A stretch of 33,235 bases of DNA, from positions 1 to 33,235 of the forward strand of contig BNUQ01000019.1 of assembly GCA_025997475.1 (NCBI GenBank), written 5' to 3'. Origin of the DNA: Planctomycetales bacterium. GTDB lineage: Bacteria; Planctomycetota; SZUA-567. A program made the translations under genes and the position numbers. The notes beneath the pieces were generated by a model that searched no databases, was not told the origin of the DNA, and was given only the letters and a program-made list of their open reading frames with translations. Each line of letters begins with the position of its first letter. The first letter of the stretch is position 1. Shown here piece after piece: positions 1 to 9,300 of this stretch.

Positions 1-2
1 AG

Positions 3-161
3 TTTAAGTTGGACGGCACGGTGGCGGAAGCGTTGGCGCAAATCGACGAGAAGAAATATCTGTTGCCGTATCGCGGCGGCGGCAAGAAATTATTCAAAAT
101 CGGCGCGGTGTTCAAGCAAACCGAGCGTAATCTCGGCGATTGGCAAGCGGTCGAAGTATAA
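3..161 (+). CDS. C-terminus of a PD-(D/E)XK nuclease / AAA-ATPase-like protein (5' truncated)
   Basis: Only the last 52 codons are inside the window, ending at TAA 159-161. The segment ALAQIDEKKYLLPYRGGGKK followed by a hydrophobic strand and LGDW matches the end of the PD-(D/E)XK domain (PF08011 type) found at the C-terminus of AAA-ATPase-like (PF09820) proteins. That family is strongly expanded in gut and rumen bacteria, and its function is unproven. The catalytic core and the ATPase half would lie upstream, outside the window. The next gene starts 35 nt downstream on the same strand. The family assignment rests on a short stretch and is moderately sure. Confidence 0.6.
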   Translation, partial: FKLDGTVAEALAQIDEKKYLLPYRGGGKKLFKIGAVFKQTERNLGDWQAVEV

Positions 162-196
162 ATCAGTCAACCCACAATAACCCATCAGAGCGACAT

Positions 197-988
197 ATGC
201 CCGCCATCGACCTTAAAAATATCACGGTGAGTTTTGACGGCGGCGGCGGCTTGCGGAATCTTTCGTGGCGCGTCGAGCGCGGCGAGCGGTGGTTTATTCT
301 CGGCGCCAACGGCGCGGGCAAAACCACGCTCGTCAAAGTAATTCTCGGTATGCTGTGGGCGCGCGCCGGCGGCGAGGTTTCGGTGCTGGGCTGTCGCTAC
401 GGAACGGACAATCTCTTGGCGGCGCGGCGCAAAATCGCGTGGGCAAGTCCGTTTATGCCGGAATGGATTAGCGGCGGCAACGACACGCTGAGCGTCCTGC
501 AAGTGGTCCTCACCGGCGCCGACGCGACGTTCGACCTGTATCGCCCGCCCGCCGCCGCCGCGGTCGCCCGCGCCGAAACCGCGCTCGCGACGCTCAATGC
601 CGCCGCGCTCCGCGATAAATTGTTCGCGAAATGCTCCTCCGGCGAACAGGTAAAAACGCTCATCGCCCGCGCGATGATGATTGAGCCGGAATTGATGATT
701 CTCGACGAGACCTGCGTCCACCTTGATTTGCCCAGTCGCGAAATTTTATTGCGAAGCGTGGACGCGCTCGCGCAACGCCGACCCGCGACGACGCTGATTT
801 TAGTAACCCACCGGCTCGAAGAAATCACGCCGACTTTCACGCGCGGTTTGCTTTTGCACGACGGACAAATCGCGGCGCAAGGCGCGCGCGCGACAATTCT
901 CACGCCGGAAAATTTGCGCGCCGCCTTCGGTTTGAATTTGCGTTTGGTCGCCGGCGCGGGCGGACGTTTGTGGCCCGTCGTGGAGTGA
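197..988 (+). CDS. ABC transporter ATP-binding protein (ModF/YlmA-like single-domain ATPase)
   Basis: A 263-residue ABC ATPase. Walker A GANGAGKTT lies at residues 36-44, the signature SSGEQ near 147-151, Walker B LMILDE near 167-172, a D-loop-like VHLD follows, and the H-loop is LVTHRLEE. The Q-loop glutamine is not obvious: the segment after Walker A reads IAWASPFMPEW. The overall pattern resembles the stand-alone ATPases annotated as molybdenum- or iron-type ATP-binding proteins (ModF/YlmA). No permease or binding-protein gene is adjacent, so the substrate cannot be read from context. I chose ATG 197 because the ABC fold starts at once (MPAIDLKNITVSF). The in-frame extension back to GTG 140 adds a low-complexity stretch that overlaps the upstream stop. 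No strong Shine-Dalgarno sequence is visible. Confidence 0.8.
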   Translation: MPAIDLKNITVSFDGGGGLRNLSWRVERGERWFILGANGAGKTTLVKVILGMLWARAGGEVSVLGCRYGTDNLLAARRKIAWASPFMPEWISGGNDTLSVLQVVLTGADATFDLYRPPAAAAVARAETALATLNAAALRDKLFAKCSSGEQVKTLIARAMMIEPELMILDETCVHLDLPSREILLRSVDALAQRRPATTLILVTHRLEEITPTFTRGLLLHDGQIAAQGARATILTPENLRAAFGLNLRLVAGAGGRLWPVVE

Positions 989-1010
989 GTGGGCAGTAAC
1001 CACAATTCAC

Positions 1011-1045
1011 CGCTCACGGTCCACGGCTCACGGCTCACTGCCTAC
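1011..1045. repeat. Heptad-period array (GGCTCAC-like units)
   Basis: Five consecutive 7-nt units, three of them close to GGCTCAC, begin 22 nt after the stop codon of the ABC ATPase gene. It is one of several arrays in this window with different unit sequences but the same 7-nt period. Confidence 0.6.
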
Positions 1046-1070
1046 TCGACTTCCCCAAAAATTTGCGTAA

Positions 1071-2273
<1,203 letters not shown>

Positions 2274-2275
2274 TT

Positions 2276-2389
2276 CAATTAACAATTAAAAATTAACAAT
2301 TGTGGTGGCGGCGCGATGCGCCGCATATTAAAAAATCAAACTCCACCATTGTTAATTGTTAATTGTTAATTGTTAATTGTTAATTGTTA
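2276..2389. repeat. Inverted heptad-array element downstream of gap
   Basis: The element begins 2 nt after the gap stop codon. The left part contains AACAATTA units; the right part (2349-2389) is about six tandem copies of ATTGTTA, the reverse complement. Between them sits a core with the hairpin GCGGCGC-GAT-GCGCCGC and CTCCACC near the right arm. The same layout recurs at 27794-27930 and 32713-32815. Confidence 0.75.
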
Positions 2390-2496
2390 GTCGCCCCACG
2401 CTTTCGCGCGGGGCGATTTATTTTATCTCCATCCGCTTAAATGGCGCTGAAAGCGCGGCAGAGAAAATTCAACTCGCGCGAAGCGCGGCAAAGCCC

Positions 2497-2559
2497 ATTC
2501 CCCACTACGAAGGGGTGGCATCGCGACGCTCCGGCTCTATGTCGCGACGACGGGGTGGT
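2497..2559 (+). repeat. Dispersed ~63-bp GGGGTGGCATCGCGACGC repeat, copy 1
   Basis: This copy runs from ATTCCCC to GGGGTGGT and contains GGGGTGGCATCGCGACGCTC. Close copies lie at 12052-12114 (+) and 14906-14965 (-). It sits inside the 503-bp gap between gap and metK. The rest of that gap (2390-2687) holds GC-rich hairpin-prone sequence, such as GCGCTGAAAGCGC and CGCCCCCGG runs, and no convincing gene. Confidence 0.65.
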
Positions 2560-2687
2560 GATTTTGATAAATCATTCCGACCGCCGCGCCGTCAGGGACG
2601 ATGCGCCCCCTCTGCTGTCGAAGGGTAATCGCCCCCGGCAGGCGAGATAGAGCGCCCCCGGGGAAGTCGCGCGGCGGTTTATTTAAA

Positions 2688-2716
2688 TTGCCTTTGCCGT
2701 GCGCGGCGGTTACAAT
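2688..2716 (+). promoter_or_regulatory. Sigma70-like promoter of metK
   Basis: TTGCCT (2688-2693), a 17-nt spacer and TACAAT (2711-2716) lie 60 nt upstream of the metK start. I see no SAM riboswitch core in the short leader. Confidence 0.6.
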
Positions 2717-2776
2717 CGCACTCTTTCGCGGCGGTATTTTGCCGCCGCCAACCGCTCTAAAAAAGGAGAACGTTCA

Positions 2777-3964
2777 ATGAGCAAGTTACTCGCCCCGCAC
2801 ATCTTCACTTCCGAATCGGTTAGTGAAGGGCATCCCGACAAGGTCTGCGACCAAATTTCCGACGCGATTCTCGACGCCTGCCTCGCCGCCGACAAAGGTT
2901 CCCGCGTCGCCTGCGAAACGATGGTAACGACGAATTTCGTCGCCAACGCCGGCGAAATCACCTGCGCCGGCTGGGACCAAATCGACCCGGAAAAAATCGC
3001 GCGCCAAGTCGTCGGCGAAATCGGCTACAACCGCGAAGAATTGCTGTTCTGCGACAAGACCTTTGAATACGTCAAAAAAATTCACGGGCAGTCGCCGGAC
3101 ATTTCACAAGGCGTTACCGCCGCGACTTCCGAGTCCGGCGAACAGGGCGCGGGCGACCAGGGGCTGATGTTCGGCTACGCGACCACCGAAACGCCGCAAC
3201 TGATGCCGGCGCCGATTGTGTATAGCCACCAATTGTTGGCGGAATTGAGCCAAATCCGGCGCGCCAAAAAAATCCCGTATCTGCGCCCCGACAGTAAAAG
3301 CCAAGTGTCGATTTACTACGACAACGGCAAACCGGTGAAAATCACCAACGTCGTGATTTCGCACCAGACCGACGACGTGCCGCTCGAAACGATTCGCCGC
3401 GATATGATTGAAGTGGTTAAAAACGTGTTGGGCTACACGCAATTGCTGACGAAGGACACGACGTATTACATCAATCCGACGGGTAAGTTCGTCATCGGCG
3501 GACCGCACGGCGACGCGGGCGTTACCGGACGGAAAATTATCGTGGACACTTACGGCGGCGTCGGCTCGCACGGCGGCGGCGCGTTTTCGGGCAAAGACCC
3601 CACGAAGGTTGACCGCTCGGCGGCGTATTACGCGCGTTATGTGGCGAAAAATATCGTCGCGGCGGGCATTGCGGAAAAGTGCGAAATTCAGGTCGCCTAC
3701 GCGATTGGCGTCGCCCTGCCGACGAGCGTCAACGTGTCGTTTTTCGGCACCGGCAAAATCGAAGAAGTCGCGATGCAAAAAGTTCTCGAACAGAGCGGCA
3801 TTTTCGATTTCCGTCCGGCGAAAATCGAGGCGGCGCTGAAACTCCGCGCCCCGCAGGGCTGGTCTTACCGCGACACGGCGGCGTATGGGCATTTCGGGCG
3901 CGACCAATTCCCGTGGGAACAAACGGATAAAATCGCGGACTTGCGAAAAGCGGCGGGGATTTAA
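2777..3964 (+). CDS. metK: S-adenosylmethionine synthetase
   Basis: A 395-residue methionine adenosyltransferase that makes S-adenosylmethionine from methionine and ATP in the cytoplasm. Diagnostic motifs are the N-terminal SVSEGHPDK, the MAT signature [28 protein letters not shown], and the glycine-rich [19 protein letters not shown]. Length and motif order are those of the normal bacterial enzyme, with nothing missing. ATG 2777 was chosen because AAAGGAGAA lies 7-15 nt upstream and the family N-terminus begins here; the longer in-frame extension reads into the promoter. A stem-loop with a T-run follows the stop (3973-4033), so the transcript probably ends there as a single-gene unit. Confidence 0.98.
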   Translation: MSKLLAPHIFTSESVSEGHPDKVCDQISDAILDACLAADKGSRVACETMVTTNFVANAGEITCAGWDQIDPEKIARQVVGEIGYNREELLFCDKTFEYVKKIHGQSPDISQGVTAATSESGEQGAGDQGLMFGYATTETPQLMPAPIVYSHQLLAELSQIRRAKKIPYLRPDSKSQVSIYYDNGKPVKITNVVISHQTDDVPLETIRRDMIEVVKNVLGYTQLLTKDTTYYINPTGKFVIGGPHGDAGVTGRKIIVDTYGGVGSHGGGAFSGKDPTKVDRSAAYYARYVAKNIVAAGIAEKCEIQVAYAIGVALPTSVNVSFFGTGKIEEVAMQKVLEQSGIFDFRPAKIEAALKLRAPQGWSYRDTAAYGHFGRDQFPWEQTDKIADLRKAAGI

Positions 3965-3972
3965 CGCGCTTT

Positions 3973-4033
3973 TTTTAACCGCGAATGCACGCGAATTGAA
4001 AAGGTTCGGGGGCGTTCGCGGTTAAAATTTTTT
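3973..4033 (+). terminator. Rho-independent terminator after metK
   Basis: The arm TTTTAACCGCGAA (3973-3985) pairs perfectly with TTCGCGGTTAAAA (4015-4027) and is followed by a T-run to 4033. The loop of about 29 nt is long for a terminator, but the stem is 13 bp and the position just after the metK stop fits. Confidence 0.55.
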
Positions 4034-4053
4034 CGCCAAAGGAAAATCCTAAA

Positions 4054-4278
4054 ATGCGAACCGTAACCGTTAAAAAACTTGACGACATAAATTCACTCGA
4101 CAACGATGCGTTTGTCGCGGGCGAACCGAGTTGGCTTATGGGTTTCGCGTGGCAATTGACGCGCGAAGCGTGCGCGTTTTATCCAGACAAATACGACGCT
4201 GAAAAACCGATGCGTCGCGATGTAACCCGCCTCATTCGCAATGGCCTAAAATATGGAGCGAACTATGGAAATGAATGA
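4054..4278 (+). CDS. Small hypothetical protein upstream of a nucleotidyltransferase gene
   Basis: A 74-residue soluble protein with no signal peptide or membrane segment. AAAGGA at 4038-4043 precedes ATG 4054 at a workable distance. The middle is aromatic and leucine-rich (WLMGFAWQLTREACAF) and the C-terminal part is basic (MRRDVTRLIRN). Its end overlaps the start of the nucleotidyltransferase gene by 14 nt, so the two were probably translated together. That arrangement is typical of a small partner, such as an antitoxin or accessory subunit, in front of a nucleotidyltransferase. I do not recognise the family; the partner role is inference from position only. Confidence 0.55.
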   Translation: MRTVTVKKLDDINSLDNDAFVAGEPSWLMGFAWQLTREACAFYPDKYDAEKPMRRDVTRLIRNGLKYGANYGNE

Positions 4279-4432
4279 GGATTTTCTTGATATGACGCGC
4301 GCGTTAGTCGCCGAAAAAGTCGATTTTATGTTGGTCGGCGCGTTCGCGTTGGCGGCACACACCTTGCCGCGCGCCACGCGGGATATTGATTTTTTCGTGT
4401 TGGCAGAGGCGGAAAACGCCTCGCGCATCATT

Positions 4433-4593
4433 AGACCTGTTCGACAACCAATTCGCGGCAAATTTTCGGCTAATTTTCCGTCCCGCCGCGTCAAAATTCC
4501 TTGCAATACTCTCGGTATTGCTTCGTCATTTTTCCTTGCGGCACGAAAAATTAGACACGAAAATTTGCTCACTCTTGGTTATCGAACAGGTCT
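4433..4593 (+). mobile_element. 161-bp non-autonomous TIR element (MITE), copy 1
   Basis: The ends are AGACCTGTTCGACAACC and, inverted, GGTTATCGAACAGGTCT, about 17 bp with one mismatch. ATT lies directly on both sides (4430-4432 and 4594-4596), as expected for a 3-bp target duplication. A central hairpin GCAATAC-TCTCG-GTATTGC and further self-complementary segments let the whole element fold back. It encodes no transposase. It splits the nucleotidyltransferase gene. Other copies are at 21088, 22620 and 29349. Confidence 0.9.
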
Positions 4594-4836
4594 ATTAAAG
4601 CATTGGCTCGATTTGGCGCGCCGTTTGACCATATTTCTGCCGCCGATTTTGAACGGCAAGGTATGGTTTTCCAGATAGGCGTAGAGCCGCGGCGTATTGA
4701 TATTATCACTGAAATCAGCGGCGTGGATTTTCGCGAAGCGTATCCGCGAGCGCTAACGACAGACCTCGACGGGATGAAAATCAAAGTGTTGTCGCTCCAA
4801 GATTTGCTCGCCAACAAACGCGCCTGCGGGCGCTTG

Positions 4837-4897
4837 CAAGATTTAGCCGATGTCGAAATGCTGGAGCGCCACCTCGCCGCCGGTCGCCTACCGAGGT
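4837..4897 (+). repeat. Left 61-bp direct repeat flanking the Rpn-family gene
   Basis: This segment, the 3' end of the nucleotidyltransferase gene, recurs with only a few mismatches at 5869-5929, on the other side of the Rpn-family gene and in the same orientation. Confidence 0.8.
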
Positions 4898-4942
4898 AAG
4901 CGTTCTACGCGGCATCCGAATTCAGAAATCAGGAGGACTCCG

Positions 4943-5854
4943 ATGAACCGCTACATCAATCCATACACCGATTTTGGTTTCAAAAAACTGTTCAAAGAAG
5001 AAGCCAACAAGGACTTGTTGATTGATTTTTTGAACACCGTTTTGCCGCCGGAACATCGAGTCAATACTTTGGCGTTTCGCGATAGCGAACAATTACCGGA
5101 TAATTTCGCCGACCGCCGCGCCATTTTCGACCTTGCTTGCGTCGGCGAAACCGGCGAATCGTTCACCGTCGAAATGCAGAAGGCGAAACAACTGTGGTTC
5201 AAAGACCGTGCTTTATTTTACAGCGCGTTTCCGATTCAGCGACAAGCGCAAACCGGCGATTGGAATTTCAAACTCAATCCGGTGTTTTTGGTGGCGATAT
5301 TGGATTTTGAATATGACGAGCAAGAAGAGCGGCGAAAATTACGGCGATTAGTTACGCTGAAAGACCAAGACGGCGACTCGTTTTCCGACCGGTTGCAGAT
5401 GATATTTTTGCAAATGCCGATGTTCACGAAGACGGAATCCGAATTAGCGACGCACGCCGATAAGTGGTTATATTTTTTGAAAAATTTGGAAACATTTGAC
5501 CACATACCGACAATACTCCGCGAACCGATTTTTGAAAAAGCGTTCGGCACGGCGGAATACGCGAAGTATTCGGCGCAACAGCAAGAAGCGTATCAAGACA
5601 ATTTAAAGGTCTATCGCGACAACCGCAATGTGCTGGAAACCGCAGTTATCGAAGGCGAAGCCAGGGGCGAAGCGAAAGGCATCGTCAAGGGCGAAGTAAA
5701 AGGAATTTTACGGACACTCGCCAAACGGTTCCCGACGATTCCAGCAACGTTGCAGGAAAAAGTTAGCGCGTTGACCGATATGGCGGCAATCGACCGTCTG
5801 GCGGACTTGGCGTTTGATTGTGAAAGTGTCGATGAATTTGCGCAAAAAATATGA
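4943..5854 (+). CDS. Rpn family recombination-promoting nuclease / putative transposase (PD-(D/E)XK)
   Basis: A 303-residue protein of the PDDEXK_2 (PF12784) family. The N-terminus NPYTDFGFKKLFKEE and the following FLNTVLP are the family hallmark. The nuclease core is visible as AIFDLACVGETGESFTVEMQ, with the acidic Asp and the E-M-Q strand. Next come the aromatic QRQAQTGDW and a QMPMFTKTESEL...DKWLYFLKN segment. The C-terminal part is charged, with glycine/lysine repeats (EGEARGEAKGIVKGEVKGI) before a helical tail, as usual for the family. Rpn proteins cut DNA and promote RecA-independent recombination in E. coli; their mobility is debated. ATG 4943 has AGGAGG 4931-4936 upstream. The gene lies between 61-bp direct repeats, which suggests insertion or duplication-mediated rearrangement of the locus. 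Confidence 0.9.
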   Translation: MNRYINPYTDFGFKKLFKEEANKDLLIDFLNTVLPPEHRVNTLAFRDSEQLPDNFADRRAIFDLACVGETGESFTVEMQKAKQLWFKDRALFYSAFPIQRQAQTGDWNFKLNPVFLVAILDFEYDEQEERRKLRRLVTLKDQDGDSFSDRLQMIFLQMPMFTKTESELATHADKWLYFLKNLETFDHIPTILREPIFEKAFGTAEYAKYSAQQQEAYQDNLKVYRDNRNVLETAVIEGEARGEAKGIVKGEVKGILRTLAKRFPTIPATLQEKVSALTDMAAIDRLADLAFDCESVDEFAQKI

Positions 5855-5868
5855 TAAATAAGCAACCG

Positions 5869-5931
5869 CAAGATTTAGCCGAGGTCGAAATCTTGGAGCG
5901 CCACCTCGCCGCCGGTCGCCTGTCGAGGTGA
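5869..5931 (+). pseudogene. Orphan C-terminal fragment of a nucleotidyltransferase gene
   Basis: Twenty codons plus TGA read QDLAEVEILERHLAAGRLSR. This is a near copy of the last 20 codons of the broken gene ending at 4899 (QDLADVEML...GRLPR). The coding frame and a stop codon are preserved, so it is the stump of a second, related copy. It forms the right member of the direct repeats around the Rpn-family gene. Confidence 0.75.
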
Positions 5932-6014
5932 TTTTTTTACACCACAGTTACCGTTAGAGCAACGTTTCACAGAAAATCTATTCCACCCTTTTATTCTTGG
6001 CAAAGCGAGGTCGT

Positions 6015-6323
6015 ATGTCCGTTATTCCCGCGTTTTTTCAGTCGTTGGGCTGGTCGGAAATTTTGATTGTCGGCGTCGCCGGCGTGTTGTTGTTCGGGCG
6101 GCGACTGCCGGATTTAGGGCGGACGCTCGGCAAATCGTTGGTGTCGTTCCGCAAAGGAATGACCGAAATGAAAGACGAAATCGTCAAGGGCGTCGATGAG
6201 CCGCTCGCGCCGGCGTTGCCCGCCGCCGTTTCCGCCGCCGACGCCGCGCCGGTCGTCACCGAAGTGATTAAAATCGGCGACCACGCGGCGCCGGAGAATG
6301 GCAACGCGGAAAAACAATCCTGA
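6015..6323 (+). CDS. tatA: Sec-independent protein translocase TatA/TatB-type subunit
   Basis: A 102-residue membrane protein of the twin-arginine translocase, which exports folded proteins. One N-terminal transmembrane helix (residues ~12-28, ILIVGVAGVLLFG) is followed by the conserved FGRRLPDLGRTLGKSL hinge and amphipathic helix. Then comes KGMTEMKDEIVKG and an acidic, alanine-rich disordered tail. The FG-x-LP motif is diagnostic for the TatA/B/E family. Length and the short tail fit TatA better than TatB. TatC is not in the window. ATG 6015 is the natural start; the TTG at 5997 would add six residues before the membrane helix. The next gene, for a large exported protein, starts 41 nt downstream, so co-transcription is plausible. 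Confidence 0.93.
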   Translation: MSVIPAFFQSLGWSEILIVGVAGVLLFGRRLPDLGRTLGKSLVSFRKGMTEMKDEIVKGVDEPLAPALPAAVSAADAAPVVTEVIKIGDHAAPENGNAEKQS

Positions 6324-6364
6324 TTTTCAGCCCATAAAAACTATGCCATCACCAAAGGAAAACG

Positions 6365-9300
6365 ATGAATAAACTTGCCGTTCGCACTTTTTTTTTATGG
6401 TTGTCGTTGTTTGGGGGGGCGTTTTTCGCCGCCGAAACCGCCGCCGATAATTCCGTAGAGAAGACCGCCGAAGCGAGCGCGGCGAGCGCTGAAACTTTTG
6501 CCGCGGCGACCGCCGAAAATTCCGCCGCCGCCAATGCTGTCAATGAAGTTGCCGCCGAAAGTTCCGCCGACCGCGCCGCCGGTGACAACCTTGCGGACAA
6601 CGACGCCGCGTCGTCGTCGGCCGAGCCGCTCTCTCACCTTCGCGCCGCCGAGGATTTTTTCGCGCGGGGCGAATTTTTGAGCGCCCAACTCGAATATCAA
6701 AACGCGCTCGCGTCCATCGCGGCAACCGCCTCTTCCCCCGCGTCCGTTGCCCAAGCCACACCAACGCCGGAAAATGCCGCCGCGAAAGACGTTGCCCCGA
6801 AAGACGTTTCGCCGGACGACGGTGCCGTCGCCGAATTTTTAATCGGCAAATTAACCGCGCTCTCGGCGCTGACCGGCGACGCCGCCGACTTCGCCGCCGT
6901 TCTCGACCGACTTATCGCCGCGCCGCGGTTCCCCGCGGTCAACAAACTTTTCGCCATTCGCGCCGCCGCCGAAACGGCGCTTCGCCGCGGCGACCGCGCC
7001 GCCGCCGAAAAATTCACCGCCGACCTTAATTTACAACGCGACTTTTTAATTCTCGGTCCTTTCGCCAACGAGCGCGGCTACGCTTTTGCGCAAGACCTCG
7101 TCAATGAAACCGGCTTGCCCGATTTCGCCGCCGTCTATGACGGCAAAAAAAATCCGCTCCGCTGGCGACCGTTTCATTCGACCGACCCGCTCGCGTATCT
7201 CGATTTTACGTCTCTGCTTCAGCCCGCCGACGAAACGCTCGCTTACGCCGCGCTGTTTTTAGAAGTCGATGAAGCCCAATCCATCGCCCTTCGCGTGGGC
7301 GCCGCCGACTCGCTCGCGATTTTCGTCAACGGCACCGAGGTCTTTCGCGAAGACCTTGACCGTCAAGCCCGCTTCGGACAAGTCAACTTTGCCGTGCCGG
7401 CGCAAAAGGGCTTGAATTTGATTTTGTGCAAAGTCGGACAAGCCGCCGCCGACTGGGGGTTGATGCTCGCGCTCACCGCGCCGGACGGCTCGCCGCTGAC
7501 CGGCGTCAAAAATGTAACCGCCGCAGTCGCCCAAAATCCGGCGCGGACGGCGGACGTGCAACTAATGCCGACGGTGGTCGAGGATTGCGAACTCGGCGGT
7601 TTGGCGGCGCTGAAAAAACAAATCGACGCCGCGCCGCGCGACGCCCGCGCCCGTTATTTTTACGCGATGCTCTTGGCGCAACGGCAAATTTTGGGCGACT
7701 ATTCGCCGGCGTTGCGGCAATTGCTGATGCAGGCGATGCGCCTCGCGCCGCGCGAGGCGATTTATCCGCTGGCGCTCGCCGAGGTCTCCGACGAAACGTC
7801 CCGCCCGCTCATCGACCGCGACGAAAATATGCGCCGCCTCGCGCTCCTGAAAGTTCTCGACCTATCGCCGCGCCACGTCGTCGCACTGACCGCGCTCGCC
7901 GAGTATTACCTCAATTCGCTCGGCAGTCCCGAACGCGCCGGCGAATATTTAGACCGCGCCCTCGCCGCCGCCCCGCTCTCGCCGCTCGCCAACGTCGCGC
8001 AGGCGGAAATCTATTTACGGCGCGGCTGGGAAACGCGCGCCTTGACGCTGATGGAAAATTTGGCGAAACGGCATCCGCACTTTCCCGCCGTCCGGCAAAA
8101 ATACGCCGAAGTTTTGCTCCGCAACGGACAAGCGGCGGCGGCGCTAAACGTCGAATTGGCGTTGCTGAAAAACAATCGCCGACAACGCGACCTCGTCCGC
8201 GACGCGGCGAATATCAGCCGCGGTTTCGGCGAAGTCGCGGCGGCGGCGCAACTTTGGCGCGATTATTTGGACCTGCAACCGGAGGATTTGACCGCGCGCC
8301 TCGCGCTGGCGGAAATTCTAATCGGCGACGCGGCGGGCGATAAACAAGAAGCCGAAAATTTTATTAACGAGACCTTAACGCTCGCGCCGCAGGCGGCGAC
8401 GCTTTACGAATTGCGCGGACGGCTACATTTGGCGAACGGTAGCGCCGCCGCCGCGGAAGCGGATTTCACGACCGCGCTGACGCTCGACCCGACGCTCGGC
8501 AAAACCCGCGATTACTTGAAATATCGCGGCAAAGTTCTGCCGGAATTATTGACGGAAATTCCCGACCTTGCCGAATTTGTCGCGCCGCTCGCCGAACAAG
8601 TCGCGAGCGCGGCGACCGGCGGCGACCGGCTGATTTATTGGCGGGAGCAAATCGACGAGTTGCACGCCGACGGCACGAAACGGCGCGGCTATCGGACGCT
8701 CTATAAAATTCTCACGCCCGCCGGCGCCGAAAAAACGCGGCGCGCGCCGGTGTGGTATGACCCGGAAAACGAAACGGTGCGCTTCCTCGCGGCGCGGGTG
8801 CTGACCGAAGACGGAAGCGTCAACGAAGCGCAAATCGTCCCCGCCGCCCGCAACGCCGCCGGGTTCGCGCCGGGCGACACGCAACAAGTGGCGATGGCGG
8901 TTTTTCCGGCGCTCAATCGCGGCGACGTCGTCGAGGTCGCCTATATTGTCGAACAAAATCGCCCCGACTTTTTCGGCGATTATTTCGGCTACACGCACCG
9001 CTTCCGGCAGGACGAATTTACCGCCGTGTCGCGCTACGCGCTGGTCGCGCCGCCCGACAAAAAATTATTTTTCCACGCCGCGAACGGCGCGGCGGAAACC
9101 GCGCCGCGAACGCTACCGGACGGCAAGCGCGAATGGACGTGGGAGTTGAAAAATTTGCCGCCGCTACCGGCGGAAAATTACGCGCCGCCGGCGAAGGAAC
9201 TCAGCCCCACCATCGCGGTTTCGACGTTTCAGGACTGGAACGCGCTGGCGCGGTGGTATTGGGGACTAATCAAAAGCCAGCAACTCGAAACGCCGGAAAT

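Larger units (their letters stand above)
4265..4899 (+). pseudogene. Nucleotidyltransferase-fold gene interrupted by a 161-bp element
   Basis: The first 56 codons (4265-4432) read MEMNEDFLDM...VGAFALAAHTLPRATRDIDFF, the GG/GA...R.T.DID pattern of an AbiEii/MNT-like nucleotidyltransferase fold. The reading then enters the 161-bp element at 4433-4593 and the frame is lost. From 4597 the frame resumes with KALARFGAP and runs to TAA 4899, including a typical LSLQDLLANKRACGR...DLADVEML tail. Removing the element plus one ATT duplication restores one uninterrupted 156-residue protein with the expected spacing. ATG 4265 has GGAG at 4255-4258; a start at 4253 is also possible. The gene is presumably inactive now. 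With the upstream 74-residue protein it may have been a toxin-antitoxin-like pair, which is inference. Confidence 0.8.

Noticed and set aside
2377..2628. Short open frames in the gap between gap and metK
   Set aside because: They are made of dispersed repeat sequence (the 2497-2559 family and hairpins) and lack ribosome sites.
3104..3922. 272-codon open frame on the minus strand
   Set aside because: It lies entirely antisense to metK and has no recognisable domain.
4433..4593. TA dinucleotide target duplication (IS630/mariner type) for the MITE
   Set aside because: TA flanks all copies if the first base of the repeat is counted outside, but restoring the broken gene and comparing flanks fits a 3-bp ATT/AAT duplication better.
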